This document shows, in pieces, positions 7,897 through 16,825 of a stretch of DNA of 42,529 bases. Numbering within the stretch: position 1 is the first letter of the stretch; the number at the start of each line of letters is the position of its first letter. Source of the stretch: Bacilli bacterium (GTDB lineage: Bacteria; Bacillota_I; Bacilli_A; RF39; UBA660); NCBI GenBank assembly GCA_918219625.1, contig CAKJXT010000021.1, positions 1 through 42,529 of the forward strand, given 5' to 3'. Made by a program: the position numbers and the translations under genes. Below the pieces are notes generated by a model. That model was given only the letters and a program-made list of their open reading frames with translations. It was not told where the DNA came from and did no database searches.

Positions 7897-9807
7897 TTAA
7901 TCACCATCCAAATAAAGTCTTACAACATCATCCTCTAATATCTTTTCACCAGCACTAGGAGACTGATAACTAATAATACTACCACTTCCAGAAAACTCTA
8001 AAGAAAAATCCTTTAATAACTTCTTACCATCACTAACATTCATACCAACAACACTAGGAACCTCTTTATAATGCTTCTCCCCTACTTTATAATTCTTCTC
8101 ACCAGCACCCTCTCTTTTTTTAATTCCTAAAGCACCAATACTATCAACTAATATATTCCTAGCAATAGGAGCAGCAACAGTTCCACCATACTGACTAACA
8201 CCTTTCGCATTATCAACCGCAACATATACAATAACCTGTGGATCATCAGCAGGTAAAAACCCAATAAAACTAGTAATATAATTACCTACCATATAATGAC
8301 CATCTTTAACTTTTTGAGCAGTACCAGTTTTACCACCAACACGATATCCATCAATAAAAGCATTTCTACCAGTACCATTTTGAACAACACTCTCTAATGC
8401 ATACTTCACAATATCGCTAGATTCACGAGTAATAACCTGACGAACAACACTAGGCTTATTCTCAAGAACAACACTATTAGTCTCAGGCTCATTTAAACTC
8501 TTAACAATATAAGGCTTATATAAAACACCACCATTAATTGCCGCACTAACAGCAGTTATTTGTTGTATTGGGGTAACTGAAACTCCTTGACCAAAAGCAG
8601 TAGTCGCAAGTTCAACAGGACCAACTCTATCTAAACTAAATAATATACCACTACTCTCCCCATTTAAATCAACACCAGTCTTACTACCAAAACCAAACTT
8701 ATTAATATAATCAAATAACTTTTCTTTACCTAACTTTAAACCTAAATTTACAAACCCTGGATTACAAGAATTCTCAACAACCTGTAAATAAGTTTGATCA
8801 CCATGACCACCATGTTTCCAACAATGAAGAGTTGCTCCCTCTACAGTAACCGCACCACCATCATAAAAATGATCATTATTAAGATCAACTATCCCCTCAT
8901 TAACAGAAGCAGAAAGTGTAACAATCTTAAAAGTACTACCAGGCTCATAAGTCATCCATATAGGCAAATTACGATTAATCTCTTCAGTACTATAATTACT
9001 ATAATTACTAGGAGAAAAACTAGGACGAGACGCAATTGCCAAAATCTCACCAGTATTAGGATTCATCGCAATACCCCAAGCACCATCTGGATTATATTTA
9101 GAAACAACATTATCAAGTTCACGCTCCATAGAAGCCTGAATATCATAATTGATAGTCAAAGTCATATTAACACCATTCTGAGGTTGTTCATATATTTCAG
9201 ATAACTCTAACCTATTACCCTTCGCATCACTAAAATACTTAATCGCACCATAACTACCGGTCAAATACTTATCATAAATTAACTCTAATCCAGCTAATCC
9301 TTGATTATCAATACCAACAAACCCAATAGTATGAGCAAGCATAGTATCATTAGGATAATATCTTTTTGCCTCTTTAATCAAATATACACCAGGTAACTTT
9401 AAATCATTTATCTTATCAGCTATTTCATAACTTAATCTTCTACCCTCTGGATGAACTCTTTCAATAGAAGTTCTCTTACTAACATGTTTATACATATCAT
9501 CATACGTAACACCTAAAATAGAAGAAAGAGCTCTAGCAGTACCTTCTTTATCTTTAATTTGATTAGGAATTAAAACTAAAGAAGTTGTTGTAATATTATC
9601 AGCTAAAACAACACCATTAATGTCATATATAATCCCACGATTCGCCTCAATTGGTAAATTACGACTCCATAAACTAGAAGCATAACCATTTAATTTTTTA
9701 TAAGAAATAACCTGAATATAAAAAACTTTTCCAATTATTAATAAAAACAAAAATACAACAACAAGTAGAATAATCTTTATTCTAGTATGTATTCCTTTAA
9801 AAAACAC
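7897..9807 (-). CDS. Class B penicillin-binding protein (FtsI/SpoVD type) with one PASTA domain
   Basis: The product is 636 aa and cross-links septal peptidoglycan. It has one N-terminal membrane anchor (about residues 9-30), a dimerisation domain (RGIIYDINGVVLADN at about 57-71), then the transpeptidase with all three active-site motifs: STFK (serine near 291), SCN (about 347) and KTGTAQK (about 493). One PASTA repeat ends the protein (KEVPSVVGMNVSDGKKLL), as in SpoVD and PBP2x. GTG at 9807 is the likely start because GGGTGAT lies just before it; the upstream in-frame GTG at 9819 overlaps that site. It is the first gene of the unit with mraY, nudix and ftsW. A TATAAT lies upstream at about 9825 without a good -35. 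Confidence 0.93.
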   Translation of the reverse strand: MFFKGIHTRIKIILLVVVFLFLLIIGKVFYIQVISYKKLNGYASSLWSRNLPIEANRGIIYDINGVVLADNITTTSLVLIPNQIKDKEGTARALSSILGVTYDDMYKHVSKRTSIERVHPEGRRLSYEIADKINDLKLPGVYLIKEAKRYYPNDTMLAHTIGFVGIDNQGLAGLELIYDKYLTGSYGAIKYFSDAKGNRLELSEIYEQPQNGVNMTLTINYDIQASMERELDNVVSKYNPDGAWGIAMNPNTGEILAIASRPSFSPSNYSNYSTEEINRNLPIWMTYEPGSTFKIVTLSASVNEGIVDLNNDHFYDGGAVTVEGATLHCWKHGGHGDQTYLQVVENSCNPGFVNLGLKLGKEKLFDYINKFGFGSKTGVDLNGESSGILFSLDRVGPVELATTAFGQGVSVTPIQQITAVSAAINGGVLYKPYIVKSLNEPETNSVVLENKPSVVRQVITRESSDIVKYALESVVQNGTGRNAFIDGYRVGGKTGTAQKVKDGHYMVGNYITSFIGFLPADDPQVIVYVAVDNAKGVSQYGGTVAAPIARNILVDSIGALGIKKREGAGEKNYKVGEKHYKEVPSVVGMNVSDGKKLLKDFSLEFSGSGSIISYQSPSAGEKILEDDVVRLYLDGD

Positions 9808-9840
9808 GATATCACCCACAAAATTATATGAAAAGATAAT

Positions 9841-9865
9841 AAAAAAAAGACTAAACTAGTCTTTT
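9841..9865 (-). terminator. Terminator after proS
   Basis: On the minus strand AAAAGACTA, a 3-nt loop and TAGTCTTTT (9845-9853, 9857-9865) are followed by a T run. It contains the proS stop codon. Confidence 0.85.
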
Positions 9866-11128
9866 AAAATAATCAACAATATCAGATACACTAACACTCT
9901 CTTTAGAACCATCCAAAGTATTCTCAATATCAATATTCTCTCCATCAAACTTATTACCAATAACAATAAGTTTTGGAGTACCTACCATATATACATCATT
10001 AATTCTACTTCCTAATGATAAATCAGATCTATCATCTATAATAACTGGAATTCCACTATCAAGTAATTTATCATAAATAGAAAATGCAGTATCACGATTA
10101 GCTTCACTATAAACTATATGAACCTTATAAGGCGCAACAGCATAAGGAATAGAAAAACCTTTAACCTTATCATCCTTATAAATAATATTGTTCTCTAATA
10201 TAGTAGCAAGAATTCTGCCAAGTCCAATTCCATAACATCCCATATAATATGGTTTCATAGTACCATCTTCATCTTGGAAACATAAATTCATAGTTTCTGA
10301 ATACTTAGTACCTAATTCAAAATTATTTCCAAGTTCAACAGAATTATACTCTTTTAAATCTTTTATATTATCAACGCCAAAAGCCTTAATAAATGTATCC
10401 TTATCATCGAAATCTAATACTTCTTTATTCATACCGATATTTTTTTCTTCATCATATAATATTATATCTTCACCTAATTTGGTAATAGCTTGAAACTCTT
10501 CAGAAACTCTTCCACCCATAGTTCCACCATCACTAACAACAGGAATAATATTAATACCAAGTCTTTTAAATATGTTCATATAAACATCATGCATCTTATT
10601 AAAAGTAGCGTGCATTCCTTCATAATCTTTATCAAAAGAATAAGCATCCATCATAACAAAAGTTCTTGGTCTAAATAAATATCCACGAGCACGTCTTTCT
10701 TTCCTAAATTTCTCACCTATCTGATAATAAGTAGCAGGTAAATTCTTATAAGAAGGTAATCTATTAGAACCAAATATAGTCGCACACTCTTCAGCAGTTG
10801 GAGCAAGACCATACTCACCTAAATTATTATCCATAGTAAACATTATATCATTATCAGTAGTATATTGATTCCACCTATTAGACATATCCCAAATCTTCTT
10901 TGGTTGTAATATTGGCCATTGACATTGAATACAATCAGCCTTATCAAGTTCATCAATTATAATAGCCTCAACATTTCTATAAAATTTAGTCCAAATATTA
11001 CCATAACCAAATATACCACTTTCAAACTGATACAAATCACCTAACTTCATTAATATATCCTGCGCTACATAATCCTTATCAACAGTATCAATATTAATCT
11101 TCTTCATATTAAACTTACTCAATTTCAT
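9851..11128 (-). CDS. proS: Prolyl-tRNA synthetase, short form without editing insertion
   Basis: The product is 425 aa, a class II synthetase that charges tRNA-Pro. Class II motifs are visible: the motif 2 region EKFRKERRARGYLFRPRTFV followed by MMDAYSF, the NFELGTKYSETM segment, and motif 3 GCYGIGLGR. The C-terminal anticodon-binding domain follows (YKVHIVYSEANRD to the end). Bacterial ProRS of the usual type is about 565 aa because a YbaK-like editing insertion of roughly 180 aa lies before the ELGTKYSE segment. Here only a linker of about 40 aa stands there, as in alphaproteobacterial and mitochondrial forms. ATG 11128 has GGGTGAT upstream. A T-box with a CCU specifier precedes it, which supports the assignment. 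Confidence 0.93.
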   Translation of the reverse strand: MKLSKFNMKKINIDTVDKDYVAQDILMKLGDLYQFESGIFGYGNIWTKFYRNVEAIIIDELDKADCIQCQWPILQPKKIWDMSNRWNQYTTDNDIMFTMDNNLGEYGLAPTAEECATIFGSNRLPSYKNLPATYYQIGEKFRKERRARGYLFRPRTFVMMDAYSFDKDYEGMHATFNKMHDVYMNIFKRLGINIIPVVSDGGTMGGRVSEEFQAITKLGEDIILYDEEKNIGMNKEVLDFDDKDTFIKAFGVDNIKDLKEYNSVELGNNFELGTKYSETMNLCFQDEDGTMKPYYMGCYGIGLGRILATILENNIIYKDDKVKGFSIPYAVAPYKVHIVYSEANRDTAFSIYDKLLDSGIPVIIDDRSDLSLGSRINDVYMVGTPKLIVIGNKFDGENIDIENTLDGSKESVSVSDIVDYFKRLV

Positions 11129-11145
11129 AAAATCACCCTTTCAAA

Positions 11146-11341
11146 ACAAAAAAAGGACAACACAAGGAGTCTATAAAGACGGTGCCATCCTTTTATTAAC
11201 TTAATTGAGATAACGGTATTACCCGAAAATGTTTTCATTTTGCTCAGAAGATAGGAATTAAATAGTATCATAACTTGTTCACACTATACCAAGCTCACTT
11301 ATATGCTTAACTATAAAATATTTCTTCGTCACCGCTTTAAC
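11146..11341 (-). promoter_or_regulatory. T-box riboswitch, proline (CCU specifier)
   Basis: In the leader of proS, the minus strand carries AAGGATGGCACCG, the T-box bulge that pairs with the tRNA acceptor end, followed by GTCTTTATAGAC and TCCTT completing the antiterminator. The competing terminator pairs AAAAGGATGGCAC with GTGTTGTCCTTTT and ends in a T run near 11148-11154. On the 3' side of stem I the triplet CCT (11253-11255) is followed by A within ATTCCTATC, the position of a specifier codon and a proline codon. Uncharged tRNA-Pro should therefore turn on proS. Confidence 0.9.
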
Positions 11342-11347
11342 AATTAT

Positions 11348-11376
11348 ATAATATCATACTAAATCAAAATTATCAA
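11348..11376 (-). promoter_or_regulatory. Promoter of the proline T-box
   Basis: Minus strand: TTGATA at 11371-11376, a 17-nt spacer, TATTAT at 11348-11353. It lies only 10 bp beyond the leuS stop, and no terminator is visible after leuS, so leuS transcripts may also enter this leader. Confidence 0.65.
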
Positions 11377-11385
11377 GAAAAATAT

Positions 11386-13785
11386 TTATTTAACAACAAT
11401 ATTAACAAGCTTACCAGGAACAACTATTTCATTAACAATCTTCATACCATCAATATAAGCTTTAACATTGTCAATCTCTTTAGCAATACTAAGCATCTCT
11501 TCACGACTTGTATCAGTAGAAACCTCTATCTTACCCCTAATCTTACCATTAACTTGAACAACCATTTCATAAGTATCATTAACAATCTTAGAATCATCAT
11601 ATGATGGCCACTTACTATTAGCAAGCTCATCACCTAGAGAACAAACTTCATTAATCTCTTCAGTAAGATGCGGAGCATATGGATTAAGAATTTGAATAAG
11701 AGTTCTATAATCTTTTCTACTAATTGACTCTAACTCATCCATCTTATTAACAAGAATCATTAAAGCACTAACACCAGTATTATAATCAAGACTCATAATA
11801 TCATCAGTAACCTTCTTAATTGTTTGATTCATCAATACTTCTATATCTTTAGTATATTCCATACTATCATTTAACTTATCTTGAAGTCTCCATACACGGT
11901 CCAAGAACTTACTACATCCCTTAAGACCATTTTCATTCCAAGCAGCATCCTTAGAATAATCTCCAATAAACATTTCATAAGTACGAAGAGCATCAGCACC
12001 ATATTCATTAACCATATCATTAGGGTTAACAACATTACCTTTACTCTTACTCATCTTCTCGCCATTAGAAGCAAGAATCATACCATGCGCAATTCTTTCA
12101 AGGAATGGTTCACTATAAGGAACTATACCTTGTTCATGTAAGAATATATTCCAGAATCTAGCATAAAGTAAATGTCTTGTAGCATGTTCCATACCACCAT
12201 CATAAAGATCAACTTGACCCCAATACTTAAGAGCCTCTTCACTAGCAATCGCATTATCATTATGTGGATCCATATATCTTAACCAATACCATGAAGAACC
12301 AGCCCAGTTAGGCATTGTATCAGTTTCACGTTCTGCTTTACCACCGCAAGATGGACAAGTACAATTAACAAACTCCTCTATATTAGCAAGTGGACTCTCA
12401 CCTGTTTCAGTTGGTTCATAAGACTCAACATTAGGTAAAACTATAGGTAATTCATTCTCTGGAACTGGAACCCATCCACACTTATCACAATGAATCATTG
12501 GAATAGGTTCACCCCAGAATCTTTGACGAGAGAAAATCCAATCTTGTAGACGATAATTAACTTTACGAGTTCCAATATTTTTATTTTCAAGATAATCAAT
12601 CATTTTATTAATAGCGTCTTCTTTATTCATACCATTAAGAACTTCAGAATTAATATGAACACCATCACCAACATAAGCTTCCTTAGAAATATCCCCACCT
12701 TCTATAACAGGAATAATATCAATACCAAACTTTTTAGCAAAAGCATAATCTCTTTCATCATGTGCAGGAACAGCCATAATCGCACCTGTACCATATGTAG
12801 AAAGAACATAATCAGCAACCCATATTGGAAGAAGTTTACCATTAACAGGATTTACAGCTTTAATACCCTCAATTAAAACACCAGTTTTCTCACGAGTATT
12901 ATCAGTTCTTTCGATTTCAGACTTGCCACGAGCTTCCTCTTGATAAGAACTAATCTCATCTATATTAGAAATCTTATCTTTATATTTTTCTAACATTTCA
13001 TGCTCTGGACTGATAACCATAAATGTTGCGCCATACAAAGTATCACATCTAGTAGTAAATACCTCTAGATAATCATCAAGTCCATCTAACTTAAATTTAA
13101 CAGAAGCACCTTCACTTCTACCAATCCAATTAATTTGAGCAGTCTTAACCTTATCCAAAAATTTAGTATCAGGAAGACCAGCAATCAATTTGTCAGCATA
13201 ATCACTCATTCTAAGAACCCATTGATTCTTAAGCTTTTTAGTAGTCTTTGCGCCACATCTTTCACAAACACCACCCTCAGCATCCTCATTAGAAAGACCT
13301 GTCTTACAATTAGGACACCAATTGATTTCCTTCTCTGCTTTATAAGCTAAACCAGCTTTATAAAATTGTAAAAATTGCCATTGAGTCAATTTATAATATT
13401 CTGGATCAGTTGTAGAAAACTCACGCGACCAATCAACAGAAAGACCTAACATCTTCATCTGATCCTTAAACACTTTACTATTTCTTACAACAACTTCTGA
13501 TGGATGAATATGATTCTTAATCGCATACTGTTCAGCAGGAGAACCAAATGCATCCCATCCCATTGGGAATAACACATTATATCCTAAAGCCCTTCTAAAT
13601 CTCGCTTGAACATCACTTGCTGTATAAACACGAGCATGCCCAACATGAAGACCTGAACCTGATGGATAAGGAAACTCAACCAACATATAAAACTTTTTCT
13701 TAGAATGATCTAATTCAACTTTAAAAGTTTCTTTATCATCCCAATATTTTTGCCACTTTTTATCAATATCTTTAAAATTATACAT
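11386..13785 (-). CDS. leuS: Leucyl-tRNA synthetase
   Basis: The product is 799 aa, the normal length for a bacterial class Ia LeuRS. It charges tRNA-Leu. Visible are the HIGH-type motif HVGHARVY in FPYPSGSGLHVGHARVY (about residues 38-55), a zinc-binding pair (CPNCKTGLSN with CERCGAKT), the CP1 editing region (about 220-410, with TYGTGAIMAVPAHDERDYAF), a second Cys cluster (CDKCGW, CTCPSCGGK) and the KMSKS loop EKMSKSKGNVVN (about 575-590). The C-terminal anticodon domain ends in the usual KIRGKIEV and VPGKLVNIVV. ATG 13785 follows GAGGGAT. It overlaps the preceding small membrane-protein gene by 8 nt (ATGTATAA), so the two are coupled and both lie behind the T-box at 14144-14345. Confidence 0.97.
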   Translation of the reverse strand: MYNFKDIDKKWQKYWDDKETFKVELDHSKKKFYMLVEFPYPSGSGLHVGHARVYTASDVQARFRRALGYNVLFPMGWDAFGSPAEQYAIKNHIHPSEVVVRNSKVFKDQMKMLGLSVDWSREFSTTDPEYYKLTQWQFLQFYKAGLAYKAEKEINWCPNCKTGLSNEDAEGGVCERCGAKTTKKLKNQWVLRMSDYADKLIAGLPDTKFLDKVKTAQINWIGRSEGASVKFKLDGLDDYLEVFTTRCDTLYGATFMVISPEHEMLEKYKDKISNIDEISSYQEEARGKSEIERTDNTREKTGVLIEGIKAVNPVNGKLLPIWVADYVLSTYGTGAIMAVPAHDERDYAFAKKFGIDIIPVIEGGDISKEAYVGDGVHINSEVLNGMNKEDAINKMIDYLENKNIGTRKVNYRLQDWIFSRQRFWGEPIPMIHCDKCGWVPVPENELPIVLPNVESYEPTETGESPLANIEEFVNCTCPSCGGKAERETDTMPNWAGSSWYWLRYMDPHNDNAIASEEALKYWGQVDLYDGGMEHATRHLLYARFWNIFLHEQGIVPYSEPFLERIAHGMILASNGEKMSKSKGNVVNPNDMVNEYGADALRTYEMFIGDYSKDAAWNENGLKGCSKFLDRVWRLQDKLNDSMEYTKDIEVLMNQTIKKVTDDIMSLDYNTGVSALMILVNKMDELESISRKDYRTLIQILNPYAPHLTEEINEVCSLGDELANSKWPSYDDSKIVNDTYEMVVQVNGKIRGKIEVSTDTSREEMLSIAKEIDNVKAYIDGMKIVNEIVVPGKLVNIVVK

Positions 13786-14131
13786 TTTTATCCCTCTTTC
13801 TAAAAAATAAACCTACAACCTTATAGACAACTAAAATAAGTACTATAAGAATTAAAAAACCTAACAACAAATTAATAATTAAATTATCAAAAACAAAAGA
13901 AATAGTAAAAGCGAATGTAATAGCTAAAATAAATGAATTGCAAATACTCAAAACTTGAATAAAAGATTTCTCATTAATATCCTTAATATCAAGCTTATTC
14001 AAATTAATAAAAATTGAAGCCTGATTTGTTTCAAATATTTTTTTATTTTTCTTTTTATTTAAAATAACAAAAAACAAATAAAACAAATACATAACAACAA
14101 ATGAAATTATAAACCATAACAAAAACTTAAT
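13778..14131 (-). CDS. Small three-helix membrane protein of unknown function, probable AUU start
   Basis: The product is about 117 aa with three hydrophobic segments (near residues 3-25, 55-80 and 82-108) separated by a short lysine-rich cytoplasmic loop; it ends in a basic tail (FFRKRDKNV). I do not recognise a family. No ATG, GTG or TTG in this frame sits at a proper distance from the strong site GGAGGTG. The first standard start is a TTG at 14122, 14 nt away, whereas an ATT at 14131-14129 has ideal spacing and gives a typical beginning, MKFLLWFIISF. It lies between the leucine-type T-box and leuS and overlaps leuS by 8 nt, so it is co-regulated with leuS. Its role is unknown. Confidence 0.65.
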   Translation of the reverse strand: MKFLLWFIISFVVMYLFYLFFVILNKKKNKKIFETNQASIFINLNKLDIKDINEKSFIQVLSICNSFILAITFAFTISFVFDNLIINLLLGFLILIVLILVVYKVVGLFFRKRDKNV

Positions 14132-14143
14132 ATTAACACCTCC

Positions 14144-14345
14144 AAAAAAAAATCCATGAACTTAAGGACTCCATAAGAGCGGTACCACCTTAATTCATAG
14201 ATTTCTATGCACTCATGATTTTAACGCTATCAGCGGATAATTCAACTCCAAAGTAAATTCATAAGCCGTAATTAAAAGTTTTCACCAACCACTTTTTCTC
14301 TAAATAATCCTAAGCCTATTACTACGCTTCTTCTCCGTTTTTAAT
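14144..14345 (-). promoter_or_regulatory. T-box riboswitch ahead of the leuS unit
   Basis: The minus strand shows TTAAGGTGGTACCG, then CTCTTATGGAG and CCTTAA (antiterminator with T-box bulge). A competing terminator pairs ATCTATGAATTAAGG with CCTTAAGTTCATGGAT and ends in nine T at 14144-14152. The stem I loop motif GGTTGGTGAAAACC-like is present. The only leucine codon placed sensibly on the 3' side of stem I is TTA at about 14254-14256 (within GAATTTACTTTGG), but it is not followed by the usual purine, so the specifier is tentative. Leucine specificity rests mainly on the downstream leuS. Confidence 0.87.
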
Positions 14346-14351
14346 AAACAT

Positions 14352-14380
14352 ATTATACTACCCATATTTTAATTTGTAAA
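14352..14380 (-). promoter_or_regulatory. Promoter of the leuS T-box
   Basis: Minus strand: TTTACA at 14375-14380, a 17-nt spacer, perfect TATAAT at 14352-14357. Transcription should begin near 14345, just before the stem I sequence. Confidence 0.75.
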
Positions 14381-14387
14381 TACTTTT

Positions 14388-16817
14388 TTACTTAGTATCA
14401 CTAATTTCTACATATTCAAGAAGTTTTAAAGCTAATTGAACAAATCTTCTCTCCAATCCTTTATTCTGTAATCTTCTAACAGCAATTCTTTTCTTCTTAA
14501 TTGGCAAATCACTAAACATAATTTCATCAATTTGTTCTTTTTGCTCAGTTTTAATTTGTAAATCACTTAAGATTCTTTCAATATCTCTATTAACAAGTCT
14601 AACAGCGTCAATTTCAATGTCATTACCTTTACAATTAACAGTTAATTGATGACCAAATGTTGGTACATCCTTAACCTCCACTATAAAGTTAGGACCATCA
14701 ACATAAGACTCAAAAGGAATTTGCTCATAATCTTTATAAATTGTAACGTCCTCTGCTTTCTTAGTATTTCTAAAAACAAACTTATAATTTCTAGAGGGAG
14801 GAATAATATCACCTTTACCTTCTAAAGTTCTTATAATAACAGTATAATTATTTGGCATATAATTATAATCAATAGATGTTAAAACATAATCATTCTTAAG
14901 ATATAAATTTGTATCACCATCATCTTCATACATTACATAAGTATTAGATTGTCCTGGGAAAATTTGTATTTCCATATTTTTAGGAGTTTTTGTACCATAA
15001 ATATCATCCCCAGATGCCATTGGAATAATTGCTCCCATCTTGACAAAAACAGGATAATCTTGATCTCTAAAAAACGAAACATATCTATGATTTCCAGGAA
15101 ATTTCTTTCCGGTAATAAAATCATACCAAGTACCTGAAGGAATATAAAACTTATGAATAACTCTATCCATAATATGATCCTTACTAGTTAAAATTGGAGA
15201 AACAAAGAACTGTGAACCAAAATAATACTCATTATGATATAAAGGATCATCATACATTTCAGGATTACTATAATAAAGCGGTTGTAATAAAGGAGTTCCA
15301 TATCTTGACAAACGATATGCTTCAGAATAAATATAAGGGATTAATCTATGACGTAATTGTAAATACTCACGAGTTATGTCAAATGTCTTTATATCCCATC
15401 TCCATGGTTCCCTCTTATAATATTTTCCAGTCTCAGAACATAATTTTAAAATAGGACTAAATGTACCAAGTTGAACAAATCTAATATACAGTTCATCATC
15501 TTCTGTACCATTATGATAACCACCAATATCATGACTCCACCATGTAACACCACTATTAGAAGAATTAACATTAAATAATGGAACACTCTTCAATGTATCC
15601 CAGCTAACAGTACTTTTGCCAGAATATAAAACAGAATAACGATGAGGACATATTTCTGAATTATAACCATATAAAAGAGGTCTTCTATTAGTATATCTCA
15701 TCATATCATAATATTGATAATGTTTTAAAACAAATAAATCATGTAACCTATCTTTATCAGAATAATCTATAAAATAATAATCAACACCAAGATTATCAAG
15801 TTGATGTATATAAAATTTTAAATAAATATCTATAATCCTAGGATCAAAAACATTAAATGGAATAATTCCATCTTTATTAGGTTTAATATATTTTATAGTT
15901 TCTGAATATATCGGATCAATATTTGTAAAACCTTCAAAAGGATTTATAGTAAGACCTATCTTAATACCTTTGCTATGTAAAAAATCAATCATCGCTTTAG
16001 GATTGCTAAATATTTTATTATTAAATGTAAATCCTGTATCTGTATATTTTTTTTCGTTTTTCAAATGCCAATCAGAATTAAGTATAATTGTTGAAAAAGG
16101 AATTTTATTCTCATGAAACAATGTAACTAACTGATTTAATTTTTTATCCCCATACTTATAATTTCTATTCCACCAATTACCTAACGCATATCTTGGAATA
16201 AGTGGAGTAAAACCAGTAATCTTATAATAATCGATTAAACACTTTGAAAAATCCCTCAAATAAACAAAGAGATAAAGATCTATTCCATTATCAGTTCTTT
16301 CAATAAAAGTACCATCTTCATCAATTATCATAGAGTTAGAGTCATCAATAGTAACATATCCATCAATAGAAAATAATCCCTTTTTAAATTTTAACTTTTT
16401 CTTTTCAAAAAGTTCAAATCCAGGAGTACCATAATTCTTAACCTCAGGAGCCCCATAATACCAAAATCTATTTAGCTTAGAAGCATCCAATTGTTCTAAA
16501 AGTTCAACCTTTAAATTATTATTAGTTGATAAAGATCTACTTTTAAAAGGTGCATTTTTAACATAAAATAATTTAAAATATTCAGTTGTTATAGTTATAG
16601 TAGTCGCATCTTCAAACACTTCAAATTTAGGAACATCAAAATTTCTATTAAATACAACCTCGGTAGCTCTATCCTCAAATATTCCCTTCTCATTATATTC
16701 GAGTCTCAATAATCTCTCAGTCAAAACTGTAATACGATACTTTTCACCTTTTATAACTGATTTAGGATTAGGAGCCGAATTTTTACCAACCTTAAATTGT
16801 TCACCTAAATTATACAT
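14388..16817 (-). CDS. Glycoside hydrolase family 31 (alpha-glucosidase-like)
   Basis: The product is 809 aa and lacks a signal peptide, so it is probably cytoplasmic. The order is a beta-sandwich N domain, a TIM barrel (about residues 205-540) and C-terminal beta domains (with YMVYEDDGDTN, seen here as TYVMYEDDGDTNLYL). Barrel landmarks are FSTIILNSDWHLKNEK, GIKIGLTINPFEG, VDYYFIDYSDKD with the likely catalytic Asp, STVSWDTL with the likely acid/base Asp, and TWWSHDIGGYHNGTEDDELY followed by the FSPILKLCSE segment. GH31 enzymes release alpha-linked glucose or xylose; the exact substrate is not readable. The ATG at 16817 follows GAGGTGA, placed on the end of the pyruvate kinase gene, so the pair is an operon linking sugar release to glycolysis. 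Confidence 0.88.
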   Translation of the reverse strand: MYNLGEQFKVGKNSAPNPKSVIKGEKYRITVLTERLLRLEYNEKGIFEDRATEVVFNRNFDVPKFEVFEDATTITITTEYFKLFYVKNAPFKSRSLSTNNNLKVELLEQLDASKLNRFWYYGAPEVKNYGTPGFELFEKKKLKFKKGLFSIDGYVTIDDSNSMIIDEDGTFIERTDNGIDLYLFVYLRDFSKCLIDYYKITGFTPLIPRYALGNWWNRNYKYGDKKLNQLVTLFHENKIPFSTIILNSDWHLKNEKKYTDTGFTFNNKIFSNPKAMIDFLHSKGIKIGLTINPFEGFTNIDPIYSETIKYIKPNKDGIIPFNVFDPRIIDIYLKFYIHQLDNLGVDYYFIDYSDKDRLHDLFVLKHYQYYDMMRYTNRRPLLYGYNSEICPHRYSVLYSGKSTVSWDTLKSVPLFNVNSSNSGVTWWSHDIGGYHNGTEDDELYIRFVQLGTFSPILKLCSETGKYYKREPWRWDIKTFDITREYLQLRHRLIPYIYSEAYRLSRYGTPLLQPLYYSNPEMYDDPLYHNEYYFGSQFFVSPILTSKDHIMDRVIHKFYIPSGTWYDFITGKKFPGNHRYVSFFRDQDYPVFVKMGAIIPMASGDDIYGTKTPKNMEIQIFPGQSNTYVMYEDDGDTNLYLKNDYVLTSIDYNYMPNNYTVIIRTLEGKGDIIPPSRNYKFVFRNTKKAEDVTIYKDYEQIPFESYVDGPNFIVEVKDVPTFGHQLTVNCKGNDIEIDAVRLVNRDIERILSDLQIKTEQKEQIDEIMFSDLPIKKKRIAVRRLQNKGLERRFVQLALKLLEYVEISDTK

Positions 16818-16825
16818 AATTCACC

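Noticed and set aside
8794..9204. 136-aa plus-strand open frame
   Set aside because: It is antisense to the transpeptidase core, Ile/Thr/Asn-rich from A/T bias, and has no ribosome site; the minus frame has all active-site motifs.
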